From contig NC_087065.1 of NCBI RefSeq assembly GCF_963678635.1, positions 76,425,786-76,489,785 of the forward strand: DNA of 64,000 bases, in the 5' to 3' direction. A program made the translations under genes and the position numbers. Positions 30,793 to 41,526 of this stretch are shown one piece after another. Positions within the stretch are counted from its first letter, which is position 1. Every line of letters begins with the position of its first letter. The stretch comes from Symsagittifera roscoffensis (taxonomy: Eukaryota; Xenacoelomorpha; Acoela; Convolutidae). The notes below the pieces were generated by a model. The model did no database searches and was not told the DNA's origin. It worked only from the letters and a program-made list of their open reading frames with translations.

Positions 30793-31673
30793 TGTAACAT
30801 TCGCCCAAATACTACACAGTGACGGTGCGTAGAAAAAGCTCCTATTGACGACTGGCCGGCGTCAGTTACCTAAATTCTACTCATTTTTCACCGTCCTGAC
30901 CTAGCCAGTTGATTTTCTGGTCTGTTTAGGGCTAAGTAAAAAGTTACCATTTTTAGGCCATCAGTCAAATGACTTTTGATCAGCTTTCGTTTTCATGCGA
31001 AGACAACCACTTAGCTGGGTCTGGGATCCCCAGACTACGTGATTGCTATTAAAAACACGGCTCGAATGTCCTATTGTTAAAAAATGTTTTTAGTGACAGA
31101 TATATACCAAATCCATTGGAGATGGATTGACCCTTTGCGCTTCCTGGCAACTCATATTCTAAATTAACAAATAATGTCGGGTTTAATTCAAATGTTCAGG
31201 ACATCAGAGTAGCAATAAAGTTAGTTTATTATAGTCTTTTAAAATACGACAGTGTCTGGGCGCCGGGCCTCCGATATTGCGCTCTTCAACAATGACGTTG
31301 TTACTTTTTCCGCTTCGTGGCAGGGGAGGGTACTAATCCTTCCGGTTCTCCCACTGAAGTCTCCTTTCTTCTTATCGGCTCCCGCTATACGTCTTATCGT
31401 GCGTGATTGTCACGATAAGAGACTTTTTGTTTTTCTTACGTTTTTTTTCGACCGTTGCTCACTTTCGGTTGTTCTGTTTTGTTCACTTTTTCTGCTAAAT
31501 ATGGCCACTTTCTGTATTTCTCAGAAGTATTCCGCCGCCATTCAAATTTTTGAGAAATTTTTTCTAGAACGTTCCGACCCTCTTTTTCTTGTTTAATTCG
31601 TCATTAACAACGTTAATACTCTTTTTCTTGCTCGTCCGAGGGTTCGGCGGTGTCAATCCGGCGGAATGGCACA
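30793..31673 (-). repeat. 5' LTR of D
   Basis: Plus-strand ends TGTAACATTCGCC and CGGAATGGCACA, 881 bp, with PBS on the left, which marks it as the 5' LTR of a minus-strand element. It contains the conserved ATCCAT-ATGGAT palindrome (31121-31137). Homologous to the A1 LTR at 13778-14632. Confidence 0.85.
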
Positions 31674-32040
31674 CACTTGCGACATGAGACTACAAACCGT
31701 GTTACAGCTAAAGGCTACTACCAAAACACCCCCCCCCACACACTCTAGAAATAAGAACGCCCCCATGCTCAGGTCTCAAAATACCCAAAACACACGAAAA
31801 CCGTTAAAAACAGGGTCGGAACCTTACGTATACCGTTAGTTTTTATTGGACAGTGGACCTTTGATCCATTTCAGATGGATCAACCTAAAACTCTCCCTAA
31901 CTGAACATAACAAAATAAAACACACTCATGAAATTAAAATTGGCTACTTTTATACCGACACGACCTTGAATAACTAAATTGCAAAGCAACTTTAGAATTG
32001 ATTTGGTAATTAAGTAAAGTTTAACTCAGAAAGTTTAACT
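31674..32040 (-). repeat. Inner part of a B-type LTR (right piece of the split LTR; 3' LTR of B1)
   Basis: Matches 40434-40800, starting CACTTGCGACATGAGACT. Its first 129 bp lie at 18011-18139 on the far side of D. At its right end it is fused to B1 coding sequence at about 32040, so the last 340 bp of LTR and the B1 3' UTR are lost. Confidence 0.75.
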
Positions 32041-32071
32041 GCCATTCCCATCACACTTGGATACAAACTTA

Positions 32072-33168
32072 CTATCGCCGCTTTGTGGGCTCCGATAAAT
32101 CTTCTGCCAAAGCCATGTTACGATGCACGTCATGGTCCTCGCGGAACTTCTTGTTTGAGAACCTCCGTATTTCATCAAGCTTTCCATAGTTCTCTAGAGA
32201 CTGCCTCGAACCTTCTCCCTTAGCGATCCCACTACTCTGGTACACGTTCAGGATGACGGCTGAGACTCGCCTTTCTATTGCTTTATTTCCTGTCACTTTC
32301 TTACTACATGCCTGGACGGTGATGTCCAGCATCACTGACATGATCCTACTCAAGAAACAGGTGGCATCTTTCCTCCGCGCCAGAGTGAGTCCCGAATTTT
32401 CTCGAGCAATATGCTGCCTCAACATCTGATACACGCGCAAGCCCTTGTCGCCTAACTTGGGTCTGTCGCATGATATCACCATCTCCAGCGCCACTCCTGC
32501 CAAGCTCCACGTGAACATCAACTGCCCCGCCGTCCTGATAAATGGATTCGCCATCAATGGTTTTGCCGAATTGAAAGCCCCCATCTCATCTTCAAAATAC
32601 TCAAGCAGCAAGTTTTCCCAAGTTCGTCTTAACTGATTCACCAACTCCAGCTTATTCACTTCAGCTCTTTGTTGGGTAGCCCAATTCCGACGCTTTCTGA
32701 ATATTCCTCGATCAAGTTTCTTCTGGCAATTTTCTAATTCTTTCATTGTTTTTAGGGCTATCCACCAGGGGCGAGCGGTGTTTCTTGTTGCTCCTCTCTC
32801 GTGAGGATCATTTGTCACTTTTTCCCCACACTTTGGTGTTGAGTTGAGATCAAATCCTTGCCACCGTCTACTTACCACATCTGCCCACTGGTAGAACCCT
32901 TTTTTGCATTCGCCTTCTGAGGTTTGAAGTCTTCTTCCATCCCTGGAGTTGTTGAGGCCTCCATTTCGACTAACACTTCCGCCAACCTTCGGACCTCTGA
33001 ATTGCCCTTGTAGGCCACTGTCTTCCATCTCGCTAGAACCATGATTGCCTTCAAACTTTTTTCCGAAACCGCCTCCGTGGAAGTACTAGCTTCTTCTACC
33101 TCCCGTTTTCTTTTGCTAGTCCTTATTCCTCTGCTTGGGTGCGTAGTCACAATCATCACTGATTCCAC
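32072..33168 (-). pseudogene. Accessory protein of unknown fold (B1 copy)
   Basis: Two overlapping frames (32872-33168 with RGIRTSKRKREVEEAS, and 32072-33028) contain LLEYFEDEMGAFNSAKP, LARRKDATCFLSRIMSVMLD and KLDEIRRFSNKKFRED. These align with YFEE, SKRRDALCFIRFMIEQISVP and KIDEIRRFSNKELRL of the 55126-57210 gene of C. It is all-helical in appearance with no known domain. In B1 it follows the macrodomain gene directly; the whole SGNH portion known from C is missing. One base shift separates the two frames. Confidence 0.7.
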
Positions 33169-33449
33169 ATCCTTGTCCAGATCCCCTTTATCCGACTCTT
33201 GCCTCCCCCTTCTCTAGCCTTAAAAGTATTATTATCTTAACAGTTTCAAGTTGAAATGATTCAGTTAGAAATTAAAAACATGCAGATCTATCTTATATTT
33301 TAGCACCATAACGTTTGAATTGAAAACTCATGTTATTATTGTCATGCCAGTTATTTTAAAACCCATTTTCCTGACGCATGCCCCCCTTATACCTAGTTCA
33401 AGACCCTCGTGCCCCCTTAACTGGAGAACCTCGTATCCTCCCGAAGCTC

Positions 33450-34711
33450 AGGCGATGCACAAGTAGTACTTCTTGTGTAGATGTACCCTTATTTCCGTGT
33501 CTGCAAAGACCACGTGCAAGATGGCGTATACTTCCCTGGGGCTCAATCTACCTTTGTTCGGATCATAGACCGGCATTGAAACCTCTTCTATCCTTCTTCA
33601 GACCAGGAAATCCCTCAATCATGTCAATGCCAACATCACATGCTGAGGATCTATCACGTTTCTCTCGTTAGTTCATGTCACCAAAAAGCACAGGTATTTG
33701 CCAGGAACTTGAGACACTGAGGGTGGAAGTGCAGCCATTCCCCCAATCCTGGTCTCTGTCTGAACAGAAACTCCACTTTTTGGCTTTCGCTCTTAAAACT
33801 GGCTCCCAATTTGATGTTAAATCTCATATCCGCTGTTATGCAAAATGCGCTGGTCTTATCTGACAAAATAAAGTCCTTGTCCGTGATCAGAAAGTTATCT
33901 GAGTACTCATTCGGTATCTCAAATTTGATCTTGAAATTTTTCCGATGGTAAGTTTGGCTTCTCTCAGATCCAGGTCCAGTCCGTTAGTCTCTCTCATTTC
34001 CCTGAGCTTCTCTATCATCAAATTTTTGGTGTGTGTAAGTCCTACCCCGACTCCGCGGACAAAAATATTTATCGACGTCCCCGTCGATGGTGCTGGGCTC
34101 AAGTTGTCAGGTGGTATGTCCAGCGGCCGGTCAGTCGTCGTCCAGCCAAACAACGGGTTCCCCGCCTTTACATGCTTCGCTGCAGATATGTCGACCTGCT
34201 GGATAGTTTGCGCCTCCTTCTCGTCAGCATCCATATTGTGCATCCACTCTAGTATCCTTAGATTTGTGTTCTCCCTTCTTTCTATCTCGCTCTGTTCTAG
34301 GTTCATTTCTTTCTCTGGCGTAGTGCGATCCTCCTGCAAGGAGTGCTCACTGTCGTCGATGATCTGCCACTCCTCATCGGTTGTCAGCTCGCCCACGTCC
34401 ACCAACTCTTCCACTAGCTCTTCAGACTGTATCCTGTCGATCAAGAAGTCGTCGCAATACCTGATGTACCTCATGCTTGTCTTCTTTCTACTACCTTTCC
34501 TCGTCTCCGTAAACATGTGTATGTCTGGCTCTGTCCATTTTGGCACCTCATTTTGCTCTGGGTCATTCCAATCCTCTTCTGCGAAAGATCCCCCGTCCGA
34601 GTCTACTTCTATTTTTTCTTTATCATCCAAACTCATGTTGTCGTTGCCATCGTTCTTTTCCCCAGTCTTCTGCTCTCCGGTTCCAGATTCGTCCTGATGT
34701 TTGAATTGCAT
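33450..34711 (-). pseudogene. Acidic plus macrodomain accessory protein (B1 copy)
   Basis: The acidic part is open from 34711 to 33887 (AEEDWNDPEQNEVPKW, YCDDFLIDRIQSEELVEELV, GVGVGLTHTKNLMIEKL). It is followed by frameshifted macrodomain pieces (FCITADMRFNIKLGASFK, FRQRPGLG). The last strand is recognisable down to about 33450. It is the same gene as 43219-44466 of B2, with extra frameshifts. Confidence 0.7.
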
Positions 34712-34858
34712 GATAGCTCTCTGAAAGGTTTCCTTGTCACTGCTATCATCTCCCGCTCTTCACCTCCACTCACGCCATGATACTCCAGGTTGTATGTCCC
34801 AGACGAAGGATCCGTTTGCAATTCCCTGTCATGATACCTCCTTCTTCTTCAGCTAGTA

Positions 34859-35209
34859 TCATGCAGAGACTATCTTGTTCATCATCACTCTTCTCTGAAC
34901 CTTCGTCCTACCTCCTGACTCCCCGGACAAATTTTCCTCTTCCCCATCCCTCTCTGGTGGTTGACACTCCTCAGACTCTTGATCTAGTCCGAAGTGTTCA
35001 ACGTCCTCCTTGAACGACACTCTCTTCCTTCGAAGCGTTGTTCGTCTGAGATTCTCTTCCGGGAATCTCTCAACCTCCCTGTTTTCTGGTTCCCTGCCTC
35101 TCGTCAAGTTCCCATCATGTCTTTCTTCCCTTTTCATTGCTCCTGTCTCTCGTAGAATTCCGTCTTCTTGCTCAAGCTGTCGGCGTTGTGGTGTTTGTCC
35201 CTCGTCCAA
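34859..35209 (-). pseudogene. Arg/Glu-rich linker segment (B1 copy)
   Basis: Matches the central part of 44525-45094 in B2 (NLRRTTLRRKRVSFKEDVEH, GLDQESEECQ). It may be the N-terminal part of the acidic/macrodomain protein. Compared with B2, about 350 bp is missing near 35136. Confidence 0.5.
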
Positions 35210-35322
35210 TGTTGGATGATCATGTTGTAACCATCCAACCGCTGTTTTTGGAATTTATCGAGCCGTATTTTGGAATTTATCAAGTCATCTCATCTTTCTC
35301 GACGTTTCAATCGGTATTACAC

Positions 35323-35622
35323 TCAAGATGGCCCCTGTGTCCAACAATCCTCGCAGTTGGATCTTCCTCCCGTTTCTTTCCAGTACATGTGCAGTATGTT
35401 AATTCCATCTATGTTCAACATGACTTCATGTGGACCGTAGGCCTCTGTGTATCTATTGTCTATCCTGATTGATTTACCACCTCCTCTCGTGAGTAATGCC
35501 CTGAGTGCTCTTGAACGTGTTTTCCGCCTTATTGCACTTAAGTAATCCGCGTACACTTCAATGTGCATTAGTGTTTGGTCGCTTGGTTCACTCAAATTTC
35601 TCGTCACTTCGTGACTGCCCAC
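35323..35622 (-). pseudogene. Protease region (B1)
   Basis: LSEPSDQTLMHIEVYADYL and LLTRGGGKSI match the connecting region of D. The next frame carries a LLDTGAILSVIP active site near 35340. A deletion immediately downstream (junction about 35240-35265, relative to B2 45475-47525) removes the rest of protease, RT and RNase H. Confidence 0.7.
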
Positions 35623-36056
35623 CGTGATTATTGACTTTATTCTGGCTCCAATCTTCGTGATACCAAAGGGTTACCAAGTCACCATTTTCAAGGTCTTGCA
35701 ATTACCCCTGCCCGTCGAGACCTCTCCAACCTCCAGTTCTGGTTTCGTCATCAAGAGTGTCCCATTTATCTTTTGTCTTTCTATTTCCTGTTTCAGCCGT
35801 TGATAAATCTCTTTGGTTGCCATGTCTTGTTACACTTTGTTTATGGCCTATGCTGCTGCTTGCTCGTAGTTTATCTTTAGTGTACTTCTCGTCTCGGCTC
35901 CCCCAGTATCTCTAACGTGTGTCATGGCTTTTACAGTTTTTGGTTTCAATTCACCACTCTTCGTCTCTTTGATTTGCTAATCATTCTCAACTTGTCTAAT
36001 CCTGGTGTTTTGCACTGCAGCTAGTGCTGACTTGTGTTATGGGTGACTTTGATTCT
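35623..36056 (-). pseudogene. Decayed Gag-Pol connecting region (B1)
   Basis: Matches 47867-48300 of B2 with stops and shifts in every frame; fragments resemble the charged connecting region of D (for instance around QRLKQEIERQK). No intact gene. Confidence 0.45.
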
Positions 36057-37321
36057 TCATAGCTTCCCAAAACAGGGACAATTCATCCTAAATTGGCCCT
36101 CCTGATTGCAGAAAAAACATTTTGCGGCTATCTTGATTATCAATTTGCTGTAAAACTCATATTCTTCCATCTGACTCATGTCTTCTTCGTCAGACGCATA
36201 TCCCAAGCTTTTCTTACCCTGTTTGTATTTGGTGCAATCCGCTACATGGTGATCCGCCGAGCCACAATTCGCACACGACCTTCGTTTATCCATATCATCT
36301 CGGGGCTTATACCATGTTGACCTCTGTTGTTGGCCACCCCCTTGCATATTTCTGCTTTAGGAAAACGAGTACTTCTTAGGTTTCGTTACTATATACTCTC
36401 TTGACTTCTGTCTCATTTCCTCTGAGATTGGTGAATTATCTTTCGATAGTGTATAATAAGTCGCCAACATCGTTCTCAATTCATCATTTTTCACTCCGTC
36501 GATGAACTTTGAAGCGATGCTAAAGTTTCTTCTATTGGTCAATTCCTCTGGGTCGCTTCTTCTTCTCAAGCACTCAAGATCATCCAGAAATCGGTCAATC
36601 AATTCGTCATCTCTTTGTCTTCTTTTTTCAAATCTCATCAATGCCTAAAGACCCTTCATGCCAGATGCAAATCGATTTAACAGTATCTCAAAGATTTTGT
36701 CTGGGGTATCACGCTCATCTTCCTTTTTGGCTAGCACACACTTAGAGCTGTTCCCTCTAGATTGCTTAATACTGCTGGGCAGGCCTGCCTTTCATCATTC
36801 AGGTCTTCTTGCTCTTGATGTAATTGCATCACCTCAACCAAGGTGTCAATGCAACCATCTGAATCCTCTTTGAATTCATTAAGTTTCTTGAAGGTTTTTA
36901 TGGATTTACCACTTCCTCTGTCACTTGAGTTTGTGTTCCTTGTGGTGAATGCTTCCAGTGTCCGTTCCATCGTATTCCAGGTACTCGCCCATTTCATGGC
37001 GTCTGTTGGTACACCCGTGTGTGCACTTGTTTCTCCAGGTGTCTTCATCGAGTTTGAGGCTCCCCCTTTCATGGCAGTCCTGGTCACTCCTGGAGCTATA
37101 TTGTTGTCAGTCCGTGGCAATGGTGTAGACTCTCTCTTCTTGCGCGGCGGTTCTACGAAATCGACTCTAGTTCCAGGTTGCTTGTCTGTCACCGACTTAT
37201 CTTGGGCTAAAGAGTTTCTCAAGAGTGCATCCAATTTGGATTGTATGGCACAAGAACTTTCTGCTCGGTCCTTGCTCATCTTTTCCATTCCGGTCTCTAG
37301 ATTCGACAACTTTTCATTCAC
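36057..37321 (-). pseudogene. Gag (B1 copy), three fragments
   Basis: The N-terminal piece 36731-37321 ends with the ESDGCIDTLVEVM block also seen in D. The middle piece 36357-36641 has MMRFEKRRQRDDELIDRF and LRRRSDP. The C-terminal piece 36057-36347 has the knuckles CANCGSADHHVADC and CFFCNQEGQFRMNC; in the second, His is replaced by Gln. A frameshift near 36726 and a TAA at 36357 separate them; B2 has exactly the same two breaks. Confidence 0.75.
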
Positions 37322-37379
37322 CGTGTCATATCATTTTTTCATTTCTTCTATGTCCTTTTTGACATTTTTCTCTTGGAAG

Positions 37380-38870
37380 CTTTTTTCAAGTCTTGGAACC
37401 CTTCGCTCAAGTGTTGGCATACTTAATTCAAGTATTGGGACCCTTCGCCCAAGTCTTGACACCCTTCGCGCAAAGTCTTGGGACCCTTCGCTCAAGTGTT
37501 GGAATACTTATTTTAAGTATTGGGACTCTTCGCTCAAGTATTGGCATACTTAATTAAAGTATTGGGACTCTTCGCCCAAGTCTTGGGACCCTTCGCTCAA
37601 AGTCATGCGGCCTTCGCTCAAGTGTTGGGATACTTATTTTAAGTATTGGGACCCTTCGCTCAAGTATTGTGATACTTAATTCAAGTGTTGGGACCCTTCG
37701 CTCAAAGTCATGCGGCCTTCGCTCAAGTGTTGGGATACTTATTTTAAGTATTGGGACCCTTCGCTCAAGTATTGTGATACTTAATTCAAGTGTTGGGACC
37801 CTCGCTCAAGTGTTGGAACCCTCGCTCAAGTGTTGGGACCCTTCGCTCAAGTGCTGGGAACCTTCAGTGTAGTCTTGGGACCCTTCGGTGTAGTCTTGGG
37901 ACCCTTCGGTGTAGTCTTGGGACCCTTCGATGTAGTCTTGGAACCCTTCGGTGTAGTCTTGGGACCTTTCGGTGTAGTCTTGGGACCCTTCGAGAAAGTC
38001 TTGGGAACTTCGAGAAAGTCTTGGAAACTTCGAGAAAGTCTTGGGACTCTTCGAGAAAGTCTTGGGACCCTTCGAGAAAGTCTTGGGACCCTTCGAGAAA
38101 GTCTTGGGACCCTTCGAGAAAGTTTTGGGACCCTTCGAGAAAGTCTTGAGAACCTTCGAGAAAGTCTTGGGACCCTTCGAAAATGTCTTGGGACCCTTCG
38201 CTCAAATATTGGGACCCTTCGGTGAAGTCTTGGGAACCTTCGGCGTAGTCTTGGGACCCTTCGGTGTAGTCTTGGGACCTTCGAGAAAGTCTTGGGACCC
38301 TTGGATGTAGTCTTGGGACCCTTTCTATGTAGACTTGGGACCCTTCGGTGTAGTCTTGGGAACTTCGAGAAAGTCTTGGGAACTTCGAGAAAGTCTTGGG
38401 ACTCTTCGAGAAAGTGTCGGGACCCTCGCTCAAGTGTTGGGACCCTTCGCTCAAGTGCTGGGAACCTTCAGTGTAGTCTTGGGACCCTTCGGTGTAGTCT
38501 TGGGACCCTTCGGTGTAGTCTTGGGACCCTTCGGTGTAGTCGTGGGACCCTTCGAGAAAGTCTTGGGAACTTCGAGAAAGTCTTGGAAACTTCGAGAAAG
38601 TCTTGGGACTCTTCGAGAAAGTCTTGGGACCCTTCGAGAAAGTCTTGGGACCCTTCGAGAAAGTTTTGGGACCCTTCGAGAAAGTCTTGAGAACCTTCGA
38701 GAAAGTCTTGGGGCCCTTCGAGAATGTCTTGGGACCCTTCGCTCAAATATTGGGACCCTTCGGTGAAGTCTTGGGAACCTTCGAGAAAGTCTTGAGACCC
38801 TTCGAGAATGTCTTGGGACCCTTCGTGAATGTCTTGGGATCCTTAGATTACTATATCCGGACTGAAGCGT
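37380..38870. repeat. 21-bp tandem repeat array in the B1 leader
   Basis: Dozens of copies of CTTGGGACCCTTCGAGAAAGT and variants (CTTCGGTGTAGT, CTTCGCTCAAGT) with a 21-bp period, plus a longer higher-order unit including TTGGGATACTTATTTTAAGT on the gag side. A block of about 470 bp is repeated within it (compare 37795-38260 with 38425-38800). Because 21 is a multiple of three, both strands stay open over long distances, which gives spurious proteins. Confidence 0.95.
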
Positions 38871-40281
38871 TTGAACCCTTAAATCACTATCGCAGGAATG
38901 CCTCAAGAACTCTTGTGTCGTTTCCACTGATGAAGCTCTAGTGTTCTGTCTCTTCGTTCACTCCCACAGTACCACTTCCAGTGCTTCGTGCGAAGAATTT
39001 CCTTGCCCCCTAACTCAAGTGTCCGGATTTCCAATCCACTATCCCAAATCCCAATACCACCTCTAGTACTCGTGTGAAATTTTCCCAAAACCCAATTCTG
39101 TAAACAAAATTTTTTCGAGTCCCTTGAAATTTGCCTTTATTTCCTAGTTCCAGTGCAAGTCGAAATGCGGCTTGCTTTTAACCTTAATTTATGATCGCTG
39201 TTTCACTAAAATTCAGTAAAAGTCAAACCCAAAAACCGTAAAATTGAAATAAGAAAATAACAAATACAAGAAAAACACTGTACACCTAAAACTCAATTGC
39301 CACAATGCTTGTCTTTCGTTAAAAAAAATGTCTGGTACCTAAGTACCACGCGTTTTTCCTCCCCTTTTTAGCGATCTAATGGGGTTTTCACCATTTGGGT
39401 TCCAAAAACTGTCCATTTCCGATCCCACCACCCGATCTGGTCAGGTTACTTACCTTAATACATGTTTGCTATCGAGTACCTACGGGTTGCTACTCTTGTT
39501 GTGTCTGTAACTAAGTTGTTCTAACTAAATCGACAATATCGATTGTTTAGTTACAATAAGAAAGCCCCTTCCTACAATTAACTTTTTTACAATTACAAGC
39601 TCTGCTCAAGTAAAAACGTTTCCTCAAAACAGTGGGGACTAGCTTAATTACTTTTACACTTATCTCTTAAAGTATAACGTGGATTTTAGCGATACCCGTT
39701 TGACCAAGCAGAACACATTTTTGATCCCTTCTCACTGCTGTGCTGCTTCGATCACGCTACTGGTAGTCCTCTCCCAGTCGCGTTTCCACTGTCTCTCAGG
39801 TCCCAGTCCTGAGAACCATTTTCCCACTTGCCTGGTCACCTGTTCCATTTAAGTCTCCGAGTGGTCCGCTGAGGCTGCAGGGCTATATGAAAACTTTTTC
39901 AACGCCTCAAACTCGGGCACCTGTTCACATTTGCTGATTTGATTGAGATGATCGGTCTGGTTGAAAACATTATGCGTATACTATTTTAATTAATATAAAG
40001 GTTTGATCCACCTAATCTGAAAATCAAAGCCACTGTCCGTTTTTAATATTTTTTTTACACTTTTTTGTTCCGTTTTTTGTCTTTTACTCGTTTTTTGTCC
40101 CCCTAGTGGCCCACATTACTTGGTTAGCTAGGCCTCGTTTCGGAAAATGCACCGGGAATTTTTCTCGATTGTTCTTAAAAAGCGATCACGGTACAACCAG
40201 AAGGTGGACACGTTCCCGTTGAACCGTACCACCGGTACTTTAGTCAATTGGGCTCGATCCCGTAGATTTATTGTCATAAAA
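38871..40281 (-). other. B1 leader, non-repetitive part
   Basis: About 1.4 kb between the repeat array and the PBS, matching 50621-52032 at high identity. No coding frame. Contains a GATATCGATTG-type palindromic stretch near 39530 and T-rich runs near 40050. Confidence 0.6.
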
Positions 40282-40296
40282 CACCCAGGAGCGCCA
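40282..40296 (-). promoter_or_regulatory. tRNA-Asn-type primer-binding site (B1)
   Basis: TGGCGCTCCTGGGTG on the minus strand, 11 bases inside the LTR end at 40308, as in A1 and B2. Confidence 0.75.
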
Positions 40297-40307
40297 TAAA
40301 AACACTA

Positions 40308-41144
40308 TGTAACAGTCGCCTACTTAAGTCACATGTGTGGCTAAGAAAAATAGGCCCTATAACCATTGGCTCAAGAGTCAGGGACACTATCTCTTGTGTT
40401 TTTCCACCTCAAGAGGTCTGAGCCAATTCGGTTCACTTGCGACATGAGACTGCAAACCGTGTTACAGCTTAGAGGCTACTACGAAAATACCCCCCCCCAC
40501 TCTAGAAATAAGAACGCCCCAATATTCAAGTCTCAAAAAACCCAAAACACACGGACGCCCTTAAAAACAGGGTCGGAACCTTTTGCAAACCGTTAGTTTT
40601 TATGGGAAAGTCGACCTTTGATCCATTTCAGATGGATCAACCTAAAAACTCTCCCGACCTCAACATAAAATATAAAACACACACAAAAAAAGTTAAATTG
40701 GGTACTTACAAAACGACATGACCTCTAGAATTGGGTAACTAAATTATAAACCAATTCTAGAATTAATCTGGTAATCAAGTATAACTCAGGAAGTTTGAAA
40801 TAAGTAAGCTTTGGCTCAAGATAAAAATTTTCTATTTTGACCATTGGACAGCTTCAGTTGTCCACGTTTCCACTGAAGGTTCACTCTGGTCCACTCAATC
40901 TCCTTCTCTATTCATTCTCTTTCACTCTCAATTCTCTGCCAGGAACAAGACAGGTCTACTCTCGTTTAATCAAGGGTAAATTTGCGAATAGGCATTTTAC
41001 TCTTCTATATTTCAGCAATTTTACCGCGATTATTACTCGATTCTTCTAATTGTTATTTTCTCGTGTTTTCAGTTGTCGCGAGAAACTTGAGCATGACAGG
41101 TTCGATTCGAATTCTTCTAAAATTACTTTTCTCCCCAAAATCCA
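40308..41144 (-). repeat. B-type LTR shared by B1 (5') and B2 (3')
   Basis: Plus-strand ends TGTAACAGTCGCC and CCCCAAAATCCA, 837 bp. The identity with 52059-52884 stops exactly after CCCCAAAATCCAG, which sets the right end. Contains TGATCCAT-ATGGATCA (about 40619-40638). Next to it on the B2 side the minus strand has a purine-rich GAGGAGAAGATCC stretch, the likely polypurine tract. Confidence 0.75.
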
Positions 41145-41526
41145 GGATATCCTGGATCTTCTCCTCAGACATGATCGATGTCCTCCTTGCGTGTCGTCGT
41201 CTGTCAGTGAGCGAATGTTGAGTGCGTCTCAAGATACAGTGCCAGTGGTCATTTACAGAAGTTTGCAGCAGATTTAACTTTAACTACACCCCAAAATCCA
41301 GAGCCATGCAAAAATTGTCACATTATCGCTAAACAGCAATCGAAAACTGCATCCACTTGCAGCCTGAATTCAAGCTTTATACGCTATTCAATAAAATTTC
41401 TGTTGTCCCGTCCAATCAGAAAATTGCCCTGCAGCATTTGGATTTGTATACTAATCATAGTAAATTAATATTAATATTTTTGTATGTTAAAATTATTTTT
41501 CTGGTAGGCACCAAGATTGGTGGGCA
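41145..41526 (-). other. B2 3' UTR
   Basis: No coding sequence seen. Contains a second CCCCAAAATCCAG near 41287-41302, a small duplicate of the LTR end. Confidence 0.45.

Larger units (their letters stand above)
18140..31673 (-). mobile_element. Element D: giant Gypsy-class retrotransposon with post-integrase accessory genes (defective)
   Basis: From the 5' LTR (right) to the 3' LTR remnant (left) it holds: LTR 30793-31673, PBS, a 4.7-kb leader with three 768-bp repeats, gag, protease, integrase, an acidic plus macrodomain gene, the deleted SGNH gene, the terminal gene, a 3' UTR and about 20 bp of 3' LTR. RT and RNase H are missing between protease and integrase. Its ends sit inside a B-type LTR: CGGTTCAC on the left and CACTTGCG on the right, sharing CAC of the target. 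The integrase position before the accessory region places it with Ty3/Gypsy rather than Copia. The 13.5 kb is already large despite deletions of RT/RH and of about 7 kb of accessory sequence. Confidence 0.85.
31674..41144 (-). mobile_element. Element B1: defective Gypsy-class retrotransposon
   Basis: Minus-strand order: 5' LTR (40308-41144), PBS, leader with 21-bp repeats, gag fragments, protease, a deletion removing RT/RNase H, acidic/macrodomain gene, C-terminal accessory gene, truncated 3' LTR. Its 5' LTR is at the same time the 3' LTR of B2. It is very similar to B2 and shares several of its disabling lesions. Confidence 0.8.

Noticed and set aside
37669-38941. Long overlapping open frames on both strands with repeated GPFEKVL, GTLRESL or GSQDFLE units
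   Set aside because: They are products of the 21-bp tandem repeat, whose period is a multiple of three; the same happens at 49975-50710. The array lies in the leader of a retroelement, not in a gene.
41085-41144. Alternative right end of the B LTR at TGTCATGCTCAAG on the minus strand (about 41100)
   Set aside because: Identity between the two B LTR regions continues 40 bases further and stops exactly at CCCCAAAATCCA, which also ends in CA; this end was preferred, though the other is not excluded.
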